Shown here in pieces: positions 22,946 through 35,600 of a stretch of 64,000 bases of DNA (position 1 is its first letter; each line of letters opens with the position of its first letter). Origin of the DNA: Trachythela sp. YZ-2020 (taxonomy: Eukaryota; Cnidaria; Anthozoa; Malacalcyonacea; Clavulariidae). A program made the position numbers and the translations under genes. A model generated the notes under the pieces. The model had not been told where the DNA came from, searched no databases, and saw only the letters and a program-made list of their open reading frames with translations. The DNA lies in the NCBI GenBank assembly GCA_016169945.1, contig JADLSH010000199.1, positions 1,116,001 to 1,180,000 of the forward strand, written 5' to 3'.

Positions 22946-23544
22946 AAACCAACAGAAAAATTAAAGTCTAAAGATTCTAGGTTTTTCGCAACTTGTGGGG
23001 TAACGGTTTCCGAATTAATACGCTTTCTCACGCTTTTTGGTAAAATCTTAAGGTTTCTTTAAAATGCTGGAAAAGAAAAGAGTAAATACGACAGCATCTT
23101 TTGACCTAGGGCCAGGATTGCAGACCACGAAATCTGACGCAAGCATAGCGATACTAAATAACACTATTAAGATCAAATTTATAATCATAATAATGTACAG
23201 TAATTTATGATCTCTAATTATAATAATTATAATGTACTTTATATAAATATCTTTGCAAGCAAGCATATTCGCCATTTTTAATATTTTCAGTCTAAAAAAA
23301 GTCATGTCTAAAACAAGGATATATTATTCACTAAGTGCTTCATAGCGGATTTGCGCCACAAGTATATGCCTGACTGCCGGAGACTTCAAGTGTTGCAATT
23401 AACGAATCAAGAAATGTTTTGAATATTTGTCTTGTTAGTTGTTAGTATTGGCATCGCCTTTACATTTTATTTATAATCATGATGCAGGAAAACTAAGATA
23501 TTTAGCTATATGACTTGTAAGAGACTTAAGCCTGTATGGTTTCT

Positions 23545-23960
23545 ATCTAGTCGTAACGGTCGTGAACATATAAGGTGACCAATGTAATACAGTAGAGTGT
23601 CAATATATCTCTGCAATCATTAAAGACTGATTTGCATACAGCACTTAAATCACAAGATAGATGCAGACTATTTAACATGGGTACAGTCAGTGTCAATATA
23701 TCTCTGCAATCATTAAAGACTGATTTACATACAGTATACAAATCACAAGATAGACTGATCCAGACTATTTAACATAGGGTACAGTCAGTGTCAATATATC
23801 TCTGCAATCATTAAAGACTGATTTACATACAGCACTCAAATCACAAGATAGATGCAGACTATTTCACATAGGGTACAGTCAGTGTTGATATATCTCTGCA
23901 ATCATTGAATACTGATTTACATACAGCATACAAATCACAAGATAGATGCAGACTATTTCA
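23545..23960 (+). repeat. ~93-bp tandem array, 4 units
   Basis: The motif GTGTCAATATATCTCTGCA starts at 23597, 23690 and 23789; a diverged copy (GTGTTGATATATC) starts at 23882. Units share a middle ACTGATTTACATACAG and an end AATCACAAGATAGA. Unit length is too long and spacers are absent, so it is not a CRISPR. Confidence 0.85.
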
Positions 23961-26900
23961 CATCGTCGAACACGAGTGGTCACGACAGATACGATCAAAT
24001 AGACTATTTCACGCCAGGCTTTAGTCTTAGCTTGATGTACTGAGGAGAGGTCAAGAATTAGGAACACATATATAATATAAGAGGTTATATATAAGGAGAA
24101 TACCATATGTGATTAAATTGTGGGTGTGGCTCTCATGTGGCGCACCGCAGTATATTATATTTGGCCAAGTCTTAAATTTCTTTCTCTGATATAAATACAC
24201 ACATTTGCAACAGTTTTTCTGTCAAATTATCATATTGTAATTATTCAACATTTCGACATTGGCGCAGTGCTGTGTCCAGAAAAACTAAGCTCATGACTTT
24301 GTAACCATGATTTGAGACATGATTTGAAGGGTTTTACTTATTTCATCATAAAACAGCACTGATACGACAAACAAAATAGCTCTTATATACCTATGAGTAC
24401 TATATATGACCCTATAGGCTATAATGATCCAAAAGATAATTTGGGCTCACGCGAGTGATGTATTCATATAAAAGAGTGGATTACTGAATGATTAGGTTGA
24501 GATGATCTAATTTGCCCGATTCGGACTCACTGCTTAGCTTGACACATTATTTTTGAAAACTTTACATGGGCATGAAAATGGAAAGGCTCATTCTGGCTTT
24601 ACTTGTATAACATGATCTCAATATCACAGTATCATTTTTCTGTTCTTGTCATTCCTTGTATTTTCTTTGTATTTTCTTTCATATAATCCTGCAACTCATG
24701 TGATAATCGAACGATCATGTGACCACTCCTTGCAGTTAAGTGTGGTCTCTTGAGGACCCGGACTGCATCCGTGTTTTGAACAATTCTTCGGCACACTTCT
24801 TCCTTCCAGTGGGACATGATTGTAATTCACAGACACAGACTCGGAAGTTCCCCGTCTTTTGTTTTTCCCACTTCTCCCATATGATCACCGTTTGAAATCT
24901 ATGCACCAAACATGTCCGCTTTTTCAATGAACTGTTGTCATGTTGAGGTTTTTATCCTTTTTAGGTAGTTCAAACTAAACCTCGACAGCTTTTTGAAGAA
25001 TCTACCTAGAATGGACCATCACGAGTTCGATGATTTTGTGTCGAAGTCATTAGTTCTACCCGGGTGCTCAGGAAACAAAGAAATACGTTACGTTTTGGTA
25101 CGATACTTTTGAAGTGGAAAACAGCCTTTAGCTTAATACGCTATGCAGTCTCTGAGTGCCCTGGCTCTAGTTTGAAATGTGTTTATGTGACTGTGTATGG
25201 CAACAATATAGGCTGTCAGTCGATGTCGACTATGACTAATGCATGAATATTCTTAATCAATGTAAACTACATGTTAATACCTCAGTTTTTGATGTGTTTT
25301 AAGGCCAACAGTTCGTTCCCCTACAAGGTCTTCCAGACCTTAATTGTTGACAATCTAGTCCTTCATACATTAGAATCAGAGTTGTACTGAGCTGAAAGTG
25401 AACTAAGTGAGCTGAAAATCATGACAAATTAGCAACTGAAATAGTAAAACTTGAATGACAAAGGACATATATGCCAAAAATGACATATAAAATGAAAGCG
25501 ATATGAACATTATTTTAAGTGAAGGACGTATCGATGTCATCATTTTCAAGTCCAAAAGAGTTCATTTTTGTCAAATTGACGAAGTTTTCATAGGTTAAGA
25601 GTCTTCCTAATCTTTGTTGAATTAAATTGAATATTTCATAAGGTCACACCCAGTTAAGTGCAGCTATATTAACCGAGGAATTTACAGTATAGATCTTTCG
25701 TGATCTCTCAAATCCTAATTTTCGTCACATACTTACATGCACTAGTCGTTAAATTCTCAGGGTGGCACGGAATTAACGATAAATGAAGAGCAATGATCCA
25801 TTGACAGATGATTACTATAATAAGTCTAGTTAAGACAATAACATAGACTTTACTAGTCCTCTCATTAAACATTAAATTCTAATTCTTTTACATGGGCATT
25901 TAGACATAAGATGATAAAGGATTAGGATCACGAAAATGACGATGATGACAAAGCGGTGCTATGTCGTATGCTATGTACTAGTGTGCTAGAAGTACATTTC
26001 GATTATATCCTTATATAATTATGTTTCGCGGCAATTCGCGCACAATAGAGTTAAGGTTAGGGATTGGGTTGGGATTGATCGGCGCGCTTAATCCTTTAAG
26101 AGCTTTTAATTTAATCAAAGTATGGGTGTGTCTGAAAATTATTGCTTAATCTATATAACTCAGGGTGACCTCTTACTCATCTCACTGCATGTAGTTAACT
26201 ATGCTGTCACTGCGTGACTTACAACTAATATTCTCTGATTTTCTATAGTTATACAATATCACTCGTACAACATATCAGCGTACAACATATCTAAATAATT
26301 GCACGAAAAATAAAAACTCTATTTAACATATTTAACAACAGAATTGACATAAACTGTATTACGAATTATGGCTGTTTAATACATAACTGTTTGGTGTAAG
26401 TTTTTGAGATGATATTTCCATAGTATTTCCATATTGTAGGCTATCCATAGCATGAAAATGACAATTACAAAAGTTTCCAATGGTACTTGCAAACTTACAT
26501 AAATGAACACTATGAGTTTTTTCTATTCCATGTAGCACCACTTTTACAGGATTTAATCATTATTTAAAGTTACACACCGTGTGAATAGAACTACCCGAAA
26601 AATATACGGATTTATCTTTTCAGCTGTAAATTCCTCCGTTCATCTCATACTCACAAAAGAATGAGAGCAAAAATCGCAGAATTTAGCACAATATCGTGCA
26701 AAAATACCATAAAACGGTACTATTTGCTGAAACTGAAAGAAAGTATTCAAAGCAACATTCCAACAACCAACTATCTGAAAGATTCCGAACCTAATTTAAC
26801 TCGACAGTCGTGAAAAAAGGAAATAGTCCATTTAACACATGTGTGCCTATGAATCCATCGAGGTTAAGTATAGTTTCATCTATCTGTCTATCAATTGTTA

Positions 26901-29640
26901 AACTTTTAAATGATATAAATACAAAATTAGATGTCTGAACTATGCATGTATAACAATCAAGGTGGAGCAAAACAGGTGGATGGCTATACAAGCACGGCAA
27001 AAATACAGGCATTACAGTGGAGTGGGGTATATCTATTCATTTCAATTCACTACTGCCCACACTTGCAAGAAAAAATCATTCAGATTATCATTCATTCATT
27101 CATTCCTCTCCCCTGCCTGGCTATTTCCTAAAAAGTATGTCAACAGTCAATAAACTATTTGATTTAATTAGATAAGTAAATATCGAGTGTTGCCTGTTGG
27201 CCTTGTTTGAACTTCAGCCAAGAATGTTAATAGCATGTCGTTGTTCTCGCATATCTGATTACAACAACATCACGCGAGAACCAGCGAGTTTTCTCGTGGC
27301 AACAAACCATCGATAAAATTCAAATTTATTACAAATTCATCCGATGCTTATCTTCTAGTTCTAATTAATAGGAAATTGATCATTATTGATAGAATTGTTA
27401 CATAATCCATTAAAATATATATTAAGTGAAGACTGAAGTAAAAAAAAGGCAAAAAGTGTATTTTGAAAATTCCTAGATATATGCTGTTGGCATAGTTTAA
27501 GGCCTGTTGTTGCACATAATGCCCCTTTTAGAAAAGTATATGGTTTTGACTTTTGTGGTGATCATAAATGTATGGATTAGAAATAACTGTAGAATGATGA
27601 AAAGAACTATAGAGTATAGTTAAAGTAAATAGTGCTTTTAGATTTATCAGTTAATCAGTTATCAGACTTTTAGCTACATTTAGTTATTTACCATTCACCC
27701 TTGACATGCTATATTAAGTCAGTCGTTACAAAACTAGAGTTTTCTGTCAGCCCACCAAGTCCCCAATAGCTAGAACTAAAATCAACAAAACTAAGTTATA
27801 AATACCGGAAGCGATTGTTGGTTGAAAACACACGAGTTGCATTGTTTGTTTCTGTTCTCTTTTTCTTTCATACCATGCATTTTTGTAGAGAATTCTTCAT
27901 TATGGTATATGGCAAACAATCACATGTATTTTTCATTCATATGTTTATTCCGTAAACATGTTTCGTAACATATATAAACTATATGTTTGTCTTAAATGTA
28001 TATATGGATGTAGAAAATTCTATCAATTTCGATGTGATGGACAACTTCCTAATTTATGTGCTCAATAACACCTCATTAACACCAAATGTTTCCTTCTTAA
28101 TACAGATTAAATAGTGCTCCTATAATTATAAACAATAGTCAATTTAGTCCCACGCAACTTTGCAGCTAAAGATTTGCTTTGGTAAAATTAAATAAAACAT
28201 TTTAAATAAAATGTCAACCCTAGCCCTACTAGCCTACGTCACAGACCATACTCGATTCCTCAGTTCCTAGGTTTTACGGTTCTACGTCTACGAGTATTTA
28301 TAAATGGGTAGTCGTCTGCAGGCTGACATTCCTTGTTAGGGAGGCTATATAATTATATCAAATTATCTAAGAATCTTTCAACAAGATCAAAGAGACCATT
28401 TCCCTGTACGTATATGAACATTGTTCCTTAGTTTACTAAGAGAGGTTAATCCATGCTATTGTTTTACAATGTTCAACTACAATTTCCGGCATAACTTTCA
28501 TGTACCATAAAATTATCAACTAAACACAACAATAGTCAATAGCAAATTGGGAGCATTGGTTAACTATCTAGACATCTTTGAGATGAGCAGTATGAGCAGT
28601 GGTGTAGAGTGGGGGGCGGAACCCCCCTTCTTCAAGCTATGGGGGGGGGGGGGCTGAGCCCCCTTCTTTTTTGCAAGAATGCTTGAAAATATATAATTTT
28701 TCCATACTTTTAATTCTCCAAGCATCATGCACTTATGACTATTTCAGGCATGAAACATGAAATGGAGATGAGTGTTTTGTACCATGTACAATATGACAGT
28801 TCAACACTTCAACGAAGTTATATTGTACAATGTACATCGACATTGTTTATTTCACCTATTGGTTATTTGTTACCATCAGCACTCAGTGTCGATTAATTAG
28901 TTGTCAGCATTTGTCCACCTGCCTAGGAAGTCTCAAAAGTCTACGTGTTTGGTACAACTGAAATTCGTACATATAGCGCGAAAACGCGTGTAGATGGTCA
29001 CGCATTTTTCTTGTACAAATTCAAACAAATGAAAACAACGTAATTCAAAACACATGTTATTTGACGCACTGTAGTTGTGACGCAATGTGCATGAGAATCA
29101 ATCGACCGTCGAGTTACGTGTTTTTCACTGCCATAATCTACGAGTACTGGGCGTTATAATGGGGTTTGTAATTCCTCAATCATTTCAAACGTCACACATT
29201 GAAGCGCATTTAACAGACATCACGTTTAACGGACGCGTATACACATATATAGGAATCGATTGAGGCTCGCCCAACTCAGCTTCAACGGCGGTAAAAAATG
29301 GTTTCAAGGTAGTCCAGGGGCATATGCAACGATATCCTTGTTATATTTTGTGCCCAATTTTTCCCAACTAATTATTACTTATACCATTATCACACAACAA
29401 CTGACACCATTAACGTTACGAAATGTGACTATATACTGACTATAACAGTGAGCAATCACCATTATCAATTAATGCTCAATCATGCTGACTTCTGAAACAT
29501 CAGTTAAATGCGTATTGAACATATATAGCATTAATTAGTTATACTTGAACACTGTGACATAAGTAAACAATCCAGAGAGATTTTAAGAGAATAGGAAAAG
29601 TCGAAGCCAAAGGAAGAAGTGTGTTTCATCATGTTCTATA
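23961..29640. other. Gene-poor stretch
   Basis: No gene recognised. A 61-codon frame at 24632-24817 (-) has coding-like, charged composition but no recognisable family and no clear splice partners. A G-run palindrome at about 28612-28672 is probably repeat-derived. The rest is AT-rich and unstructured to my reading. Confidence 0.4.
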
Positions 29641-29645
29641 TCATA

Positions 29646-29720
29646 TAATAATAATAATAATAATAATAAAGACTTTATTTAAACTGTTAAAAATCCCATC
29701 AGCAAAGCTGCTGGTATACT
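29646..29720 (-). mobile_element. (AAT)n tract at a retroelement-like terminus
   Basis: Eight or so ATA/AAT trinucleotides are followed by AAAGACTTTATTTAAAC and a short GC-richer stretch with GCAAAGCTGCTGG. A trinucleotide tail beside such a stretch is how many invertebrate non-LTR elements and SINEs end, here in reverse orientation. The boundary to the right is not defined. Confidence 0.35.
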
Positions 29721-32588
29721 GAACGGGAGAACAGTGATTACAATTATCAACGTTACACTTATTTTATATACAATATAAACATTCACATTCTTTTCACTAC
29801 AAATATATGAGACTTATTGTCAAGTTAAAAAAGATGCGTATAAACAGTACGTTTAAATAGTTTTGAGAAGGATGTCATTTCTCTAATGTTTAAAGGTAAA
29901 GAGTTCCAGTCTATTTACATATATTTTTACCATTTACTTATTTTTACCCAAAGGCAAAGTAAATTGATTAGAAGTAAAAATGACGCCAATATGACCTTTC
30001 TTGGAACGATGTAGTATGTTCCAAGACTAAACATGCAAACGTTCGACGTCAGTCATATAGCAGTGATTGCGTCACGGACATTGGTATAGAAACATTCACT
30101 ACGTGCTCACCAGTCACCACATTAACCATACGTTTGGCAGTTTTTCCAGAATAACCAGAAACCACATTAGTAGAACACTAATGGTACCTTTATATTGAGT
30201 TTAGAGTAAAGTTACCAAAATGGCAGCAAGTTTTATCGCGCTTTTAGAAAAGAATTATCCGGAAACTACCGACATTTCCTCAATGAAAGTCCATCATATT
30301 TCAACTAAAATTATTTAAAAAAGGCCTGGAGTTAGGATTAGAGTTCTAAAAATAAGATAGGTTGAGTAAAAATGTCGTCAATATGGCCACCGCATTTCCG
30401 TGGGACCGGCTTTGCTCTTGGACGTTAACGAATATTTGACAAGAAAACGTTATATTTGACGTAAAATAATTGACGTTAAGTGCAGACTGATATTCGTAAA
30501 TATGGGAGAAGTCAATGAGTCAACATATATATTTGTAGAACAGTCCAATTATTCATCAAATGTTTCCCATTAAAAATACGTTGGACAAACAAGGCTAAAT
30601 TAGTAAATACTTATCATTCTCTTGAAAATTTAAGTTAACAGAACGTTGGCGAGGGGTAGTGTATACCTTTAATTTTACCATATGATTTTACCACCTATAT
30701 GTAATGCACACTACGTCACCTAGGGTGAAAACAATATCAGAATATTTAGAAATGTAAAAATCTATGTTAGGCAATGGTCCGAAACCACGTCACGTTCATC
30801 ATTTTCTCATAGTCTAAAAGAGTAAAGTATACCAATATTTCAACAACCACATCTCAATTGTACCGTCTGGAAAATTGTGGTCAAATGAAGTGAAGTACAT
30901 GGTTCACAAGCAAAACTTTGGGAATGAAATTTTAGTCATATTTTTCCAGCTTGTAAAAGTGTCAGATAAGTGTTTAATCCATTCAAACAACAAAGAGTTT
31001 ATTAAAATTAATGACTTATAACCGTCATTAGTAAAATAATCTGCAAAAAGTACACAATAATCCGTACATACGTGAACTCGAAACAAGAATTTATCTAGGT
31101 ATATCAGTATATAGAAGAAAAAAATATTTCTAATTTGAACTCAACGTAAACTGTTGCAATTATATATAGACTGATTTTTACATAAGGAAACGGCACAATC
31201 ACAAATTTATGCAGAAACTGTACGAAGTGCACGTCCTTGCCAATATTAAATATAAATCAGGAATTAAAAAAAATCATGCACGCGTAAATGGACGTAGTTT
31301 AAGACGCACAAACCTATAAATTTGAGCGTTTGATGTAACTGAGCGGAAGGCCAACTTGGTAAATCTGAATAGATCTGAAACGAACAACTTTCAACGACTT
31401 AGGAAATGCCATGACCAACCTATGATTAACAGTTACGCCTAATAACATAGCAAGACATATTATGTTTTTAACTACCGCACCTCCCTATAGGCTATACTGG
31501 AAATTTTTTTCAAATTTCTTACTATGCCCGCTATATAGAAATAGTATGGATCCACCAGACTGGGTCCTACAGTTGGAAATAGTAAAAACATACAATTTCC
31601 ATATACGAATTGCCATTTCCATATATGGATATGGTGTGGAAATAGTATGTGGTTATATACTATGGATTATGGAAAATTAGAAATATGATTTCCATAGATT
31701 TCACCATATATTTCCAGTGTTGTCTTGCGGTAGAATCGAATCTGAAGCATTAAAACAAGGCCACAAGTTTAATTTTTTATGTGTATCATGTAAGGAAAAT
31801 TAAAGAATAAAGCTAGAAAACTGTCATTTCTATATGCATAACGGTTTTTGGCATACCCTATAAGGTATCAGAACAAGTTGCATTGGTAGAAGATCTGATA
31901 GGACTATAGACATAGTGTGATCTAATATGTTGTTTCTTGTCTTTTTCTATAAGTGTTAATATCAACTGAAATAGAATAAGCTTTCTTCTTTAAATGTGTA
32001 ACAACTTTTGATCTTCAGTACACTATAAAATTGGCCATTTTAATATAAAATGTAACAATCTAGTGTTATTAATTGTCGTTATTAAGGTATCCTGTCCAGA
32101 GCAGCTGATGGCTTGTAGAATAATTTACATGACACGATTTATCGCTTAAAATCCTTACTCTACCAATAATACAGGAGGAAAGAGGGGGTCTATGGCTTCC
32201 CGTTTGGGATTCCTTATTACAGCTTTTGTATGCACCTTAATGATTTCTACATTTTAAAATATCGTAAAAGTAATTAAAGTAGCAAATCGTATAAAATGGT
32301 TCATGGAGCTATTTCAACTGCTAACTTGAACATTGCGTGCAAATGTTCATGTTTATTATTAATCCAATTAACTTGAGCCACCTTGAAATATATTTTCATT
32401 TCTTATACCTGATGCAGGCTCTAAATATCGCAAATATTTCTTCCATTAGTCTCTTACGGAAAGACTCGCCCTTCTTGAAGATCGCATTCAATAAATTGCT
32501 GATTAATTTCATTAAGTATTCACGGGTAGTTTCCGGTCCGGAGATGCCTACGTCACAGCCCCTCGAGACCTCACACCCGCTCAGCGCA
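29721..32588. other. Gene-free stretch upstream of the TIMP-like gene
   Basis: No gene or clear repeat supported. The frame at 31462-31680 (+) is driven by repeated CATATATGG/CCATATA words. Confidence 0.4.
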
Positions 32589-32596
32589 CATAAAAG
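32589..32596 (+). promoter_or_regulatory. Possible TATA-like element of the TIMP-like gene
   Basis: CATAAAAG lies about 100 bp before the start codon at 32698, in a locally more GC-rich stretch. Weak match; supported by position only. Confidence 0.3.
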
Positions 32597-32697
32597 TTCA
32601 CGAAACGCACCAGCTAAATCACAGACGCAGTGTTCCTTATATCGAGAACATATATATCAAAGCACTTTGAATAAGCTATCATAAAGCAAAATACAAA

Positions 32698-35600
32698 ATG
32701 TCTGGTGGTGTGGTATCTCTGATGTTGTTTGTGGCTTGTGTGTGTGTATTGCGGCAGACGCAAGGATCGTCGTGGATGCCTAGACATCCACAGAAAATGT
32801 TTTGCGATTCGGATTATGGTAAGTTGCCACGAATAACTTGTTCATTTGTACATTCAGGGTCTTTAGATAGTTTAAGCCGGGCTGAATGGTGTCAATATTT
32901 TCTTACTAACAATCAACGGTACATCATTTATTCTTCATAAGTATGATATCCAGAATATCCTTTCAATTTGTATATTTGCGCATGAAGTTGAAGTCACAGT
33001 ATTAAAACGTGAAACTCAGTGAAAGTAACGATTCAGCCGAGGTTGTGTAAACAGACCCCTATGTGACGCAGTGTTAGCTATGTTTACAAGGTCGTTCAGT
33101 GCTCAGATCAGCAATCAGCTAAATTGATTTGTCTTCCCAACTGCATTTACGCAAGACTTGAAACCAAAATAAGATGCGCAATGTTTATAGTATAGTGATA
33201 TAGTCAGCATCAGTTTAATATCAGTTATCCAAAGCACGTCTTCATGCGGGGGTGTCTGTTACTTCAATATTAGATTACTCTTGACTATAGTCGAAGGATT
33301 ATAGTTTTACAGTAAAACGCGCGCAGTGCGCAAGCGAAGGGGACATTGCGCAAATCTCCCAACAGTCCAACTGCAATGTACAACTTAGGAACAGTTAAAG
33401 TTCTTGGCCCCAAGGCTATGAGGATTCCTTAAATTTGATTTTCTGGTGATTGTTAACCACAATTGGATAGGCTAATTTACCCATTTTGGTCCTTGGTTCC
33501 TTAAGATATTACCGTTAACTGGAACAAATAGATTACCTATTGTACAGAGTACCCACTATAGTAGAAGTATTTATAGGATAAATTACTCTAAGATGGTAAA
33601 AGCAAAACAGACGAAAAATTCTGCACAGTATTAGAAAAATTGGACAAAATAGTTGCAAGAATTGAACGCGTACAAATCGCGGCGAATTCATTATGACAAA
33701 CATATCGCATGGTTTGAGAAATGAGCGATACGATAGCAAGATATCGACTTTCATGAGCTCCACTTGTTATACTAGTTGCTTTCTGGTTTGAACAAGGCTT
33801 TAGGTGCACTGAAACCAGGTTTTACAATTTATGACGATGAACTGCTGCATAAGTCATGAACAGCAAAATGCATAAAGGAGCAAAATATTTGATAGAACTT
33901 GAAGGAAGTTTAATCTCTGAGTAAAATGTCCGCTTTCACAACGTCAGATAATTAGCCAGTACAGGAACTTTTTAGGGACTCTTTGTTCCCTGATATTGTT
34001 TACGACTTTATATGTTGAAAACGGTCGCTGAAACGTGCCACACTACATATCAGTTTAAGTCAACTTTCCTGTTTATTTCAAACTTATTAGCATGATAAAG
34101 CAACACCATTGACTGTAGATACCATAGATGGTATAAAGTTCAGGAATTAGTTTCCGTATCATTCAAGGATTTGTTCGATACAAATTATAATTATGGGTTT
34201 GATATAGGAAGACTTCCTATATAAAGCATAGTTCCTGTGCAACTCTTGAGAACTCCATTAAGGGATTATACAGCGGAATCACTCCATATACTCCATAGTA
34301 AAGTGGTTTTACATATATATGTGAGACAAACGTCAAAGAACTGAAGGATGTTTAAATCGTTCGTATGAACTTCTCCCGAAAATAGCACTGACAGAGTTGA
34401 CCTATACGCTACAGTTGTATACTTTGACTTCAGTCATTTATCAATACATTCCCTGATAAAGTTAATCATATATTAGCATAGCCATGGATGTATATTTTGA
34501 CTACCATTTATAAGTGTTTACATTCTTTCTTGTTTTTATGTGACCTCACCCTTACTGCACATATGTTGCAACAAGTTGAGAACCTCTTGAGAACTCCATT
34601 AAGGCATTATACAGCGGAATCATGCAATGGAATCATCCTATAGTAATAAAATGGTTTACATATATGTGAGACAACATCAAAGAACTGAAGGATGTTTAAA
34701 TCATTCGTATGAACTTCTCCCAAAAGTAGCACTGACAGAGTTGACCTATATAGGTTATAGGTTATAGGTGTACACTTTGACTACCAGCATTTATCAAATA
34801 TCAATACATTTTCTCCCTTTTATGTTACCATTTAATGTCTTTGTTGTTGTATTTAATATATGAACTTGCATGATGAAGTAGTTTTAAGAGGGTTCGATTG
34901 TTTCATAATAAAATGGATATATACAACTATACAAGTTTCAGGTTTCCCAAAGATAACAGCCCTTTGACCATTTCATAGTTGGGTGTATATTTTTTTTATA
35001 TACCATTAATAATTTTACTTTTATGTGACCTTGCACCTTGCATAGCGAATTTAAAATTTTCTTAAATTTATTATCATCAAAAATTGTTAAAGCATATATA
35101 TTTTTGAGGAAATGTTACTTCCATGTTTTCCCAAGCTATAATGCCAGGATTGTATATATTTCCCACGCTGGTGTATATTTTGACTACCATTAAAAATTGG
35201 CATCCATAAATTCCTGCTTACATTTTCTCTCTTTGAGATAGGTATATCTTTATGACCTTGTCCTTGTCAGGCGCTCCATCGAGTATGTTGTGTAAATAAG
35301 TTGGAATAGTTCTCTATACGAGGTTTTCTATTTTTCAAGATAGTTGTATTTTGTCTAAATGGAGACGATACGTCGTCAAAGTCGACAAAGATTGCTATAT
35401 ACTGATAAACGGGGACAAATTTATATTCATTAGAGACATAATTATTCAATGCCAGTGTCAGTGGTGTATACATTTTAAAACAATATTTCTTATAAGTTAT
35501 ATAGTAATTTCGCTTATTTCGCGTGTTTCTCTAAGACCTAGCAGAATATAAGCCTAAGAACGACTGCGAACCATCTTTAGATGTTTATATTTTCTCCTCT

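Noticed and set aside
23545..23960. CRISPR-like regular repeats
   Set aside because: Units of about 93 bp are contiguous, without spacers, in an animal genome.
25012..25113. Short ATG frame MDHHEFDDFVSK...
   Set aside because: 33 codons, no recognisable family or partner exons.
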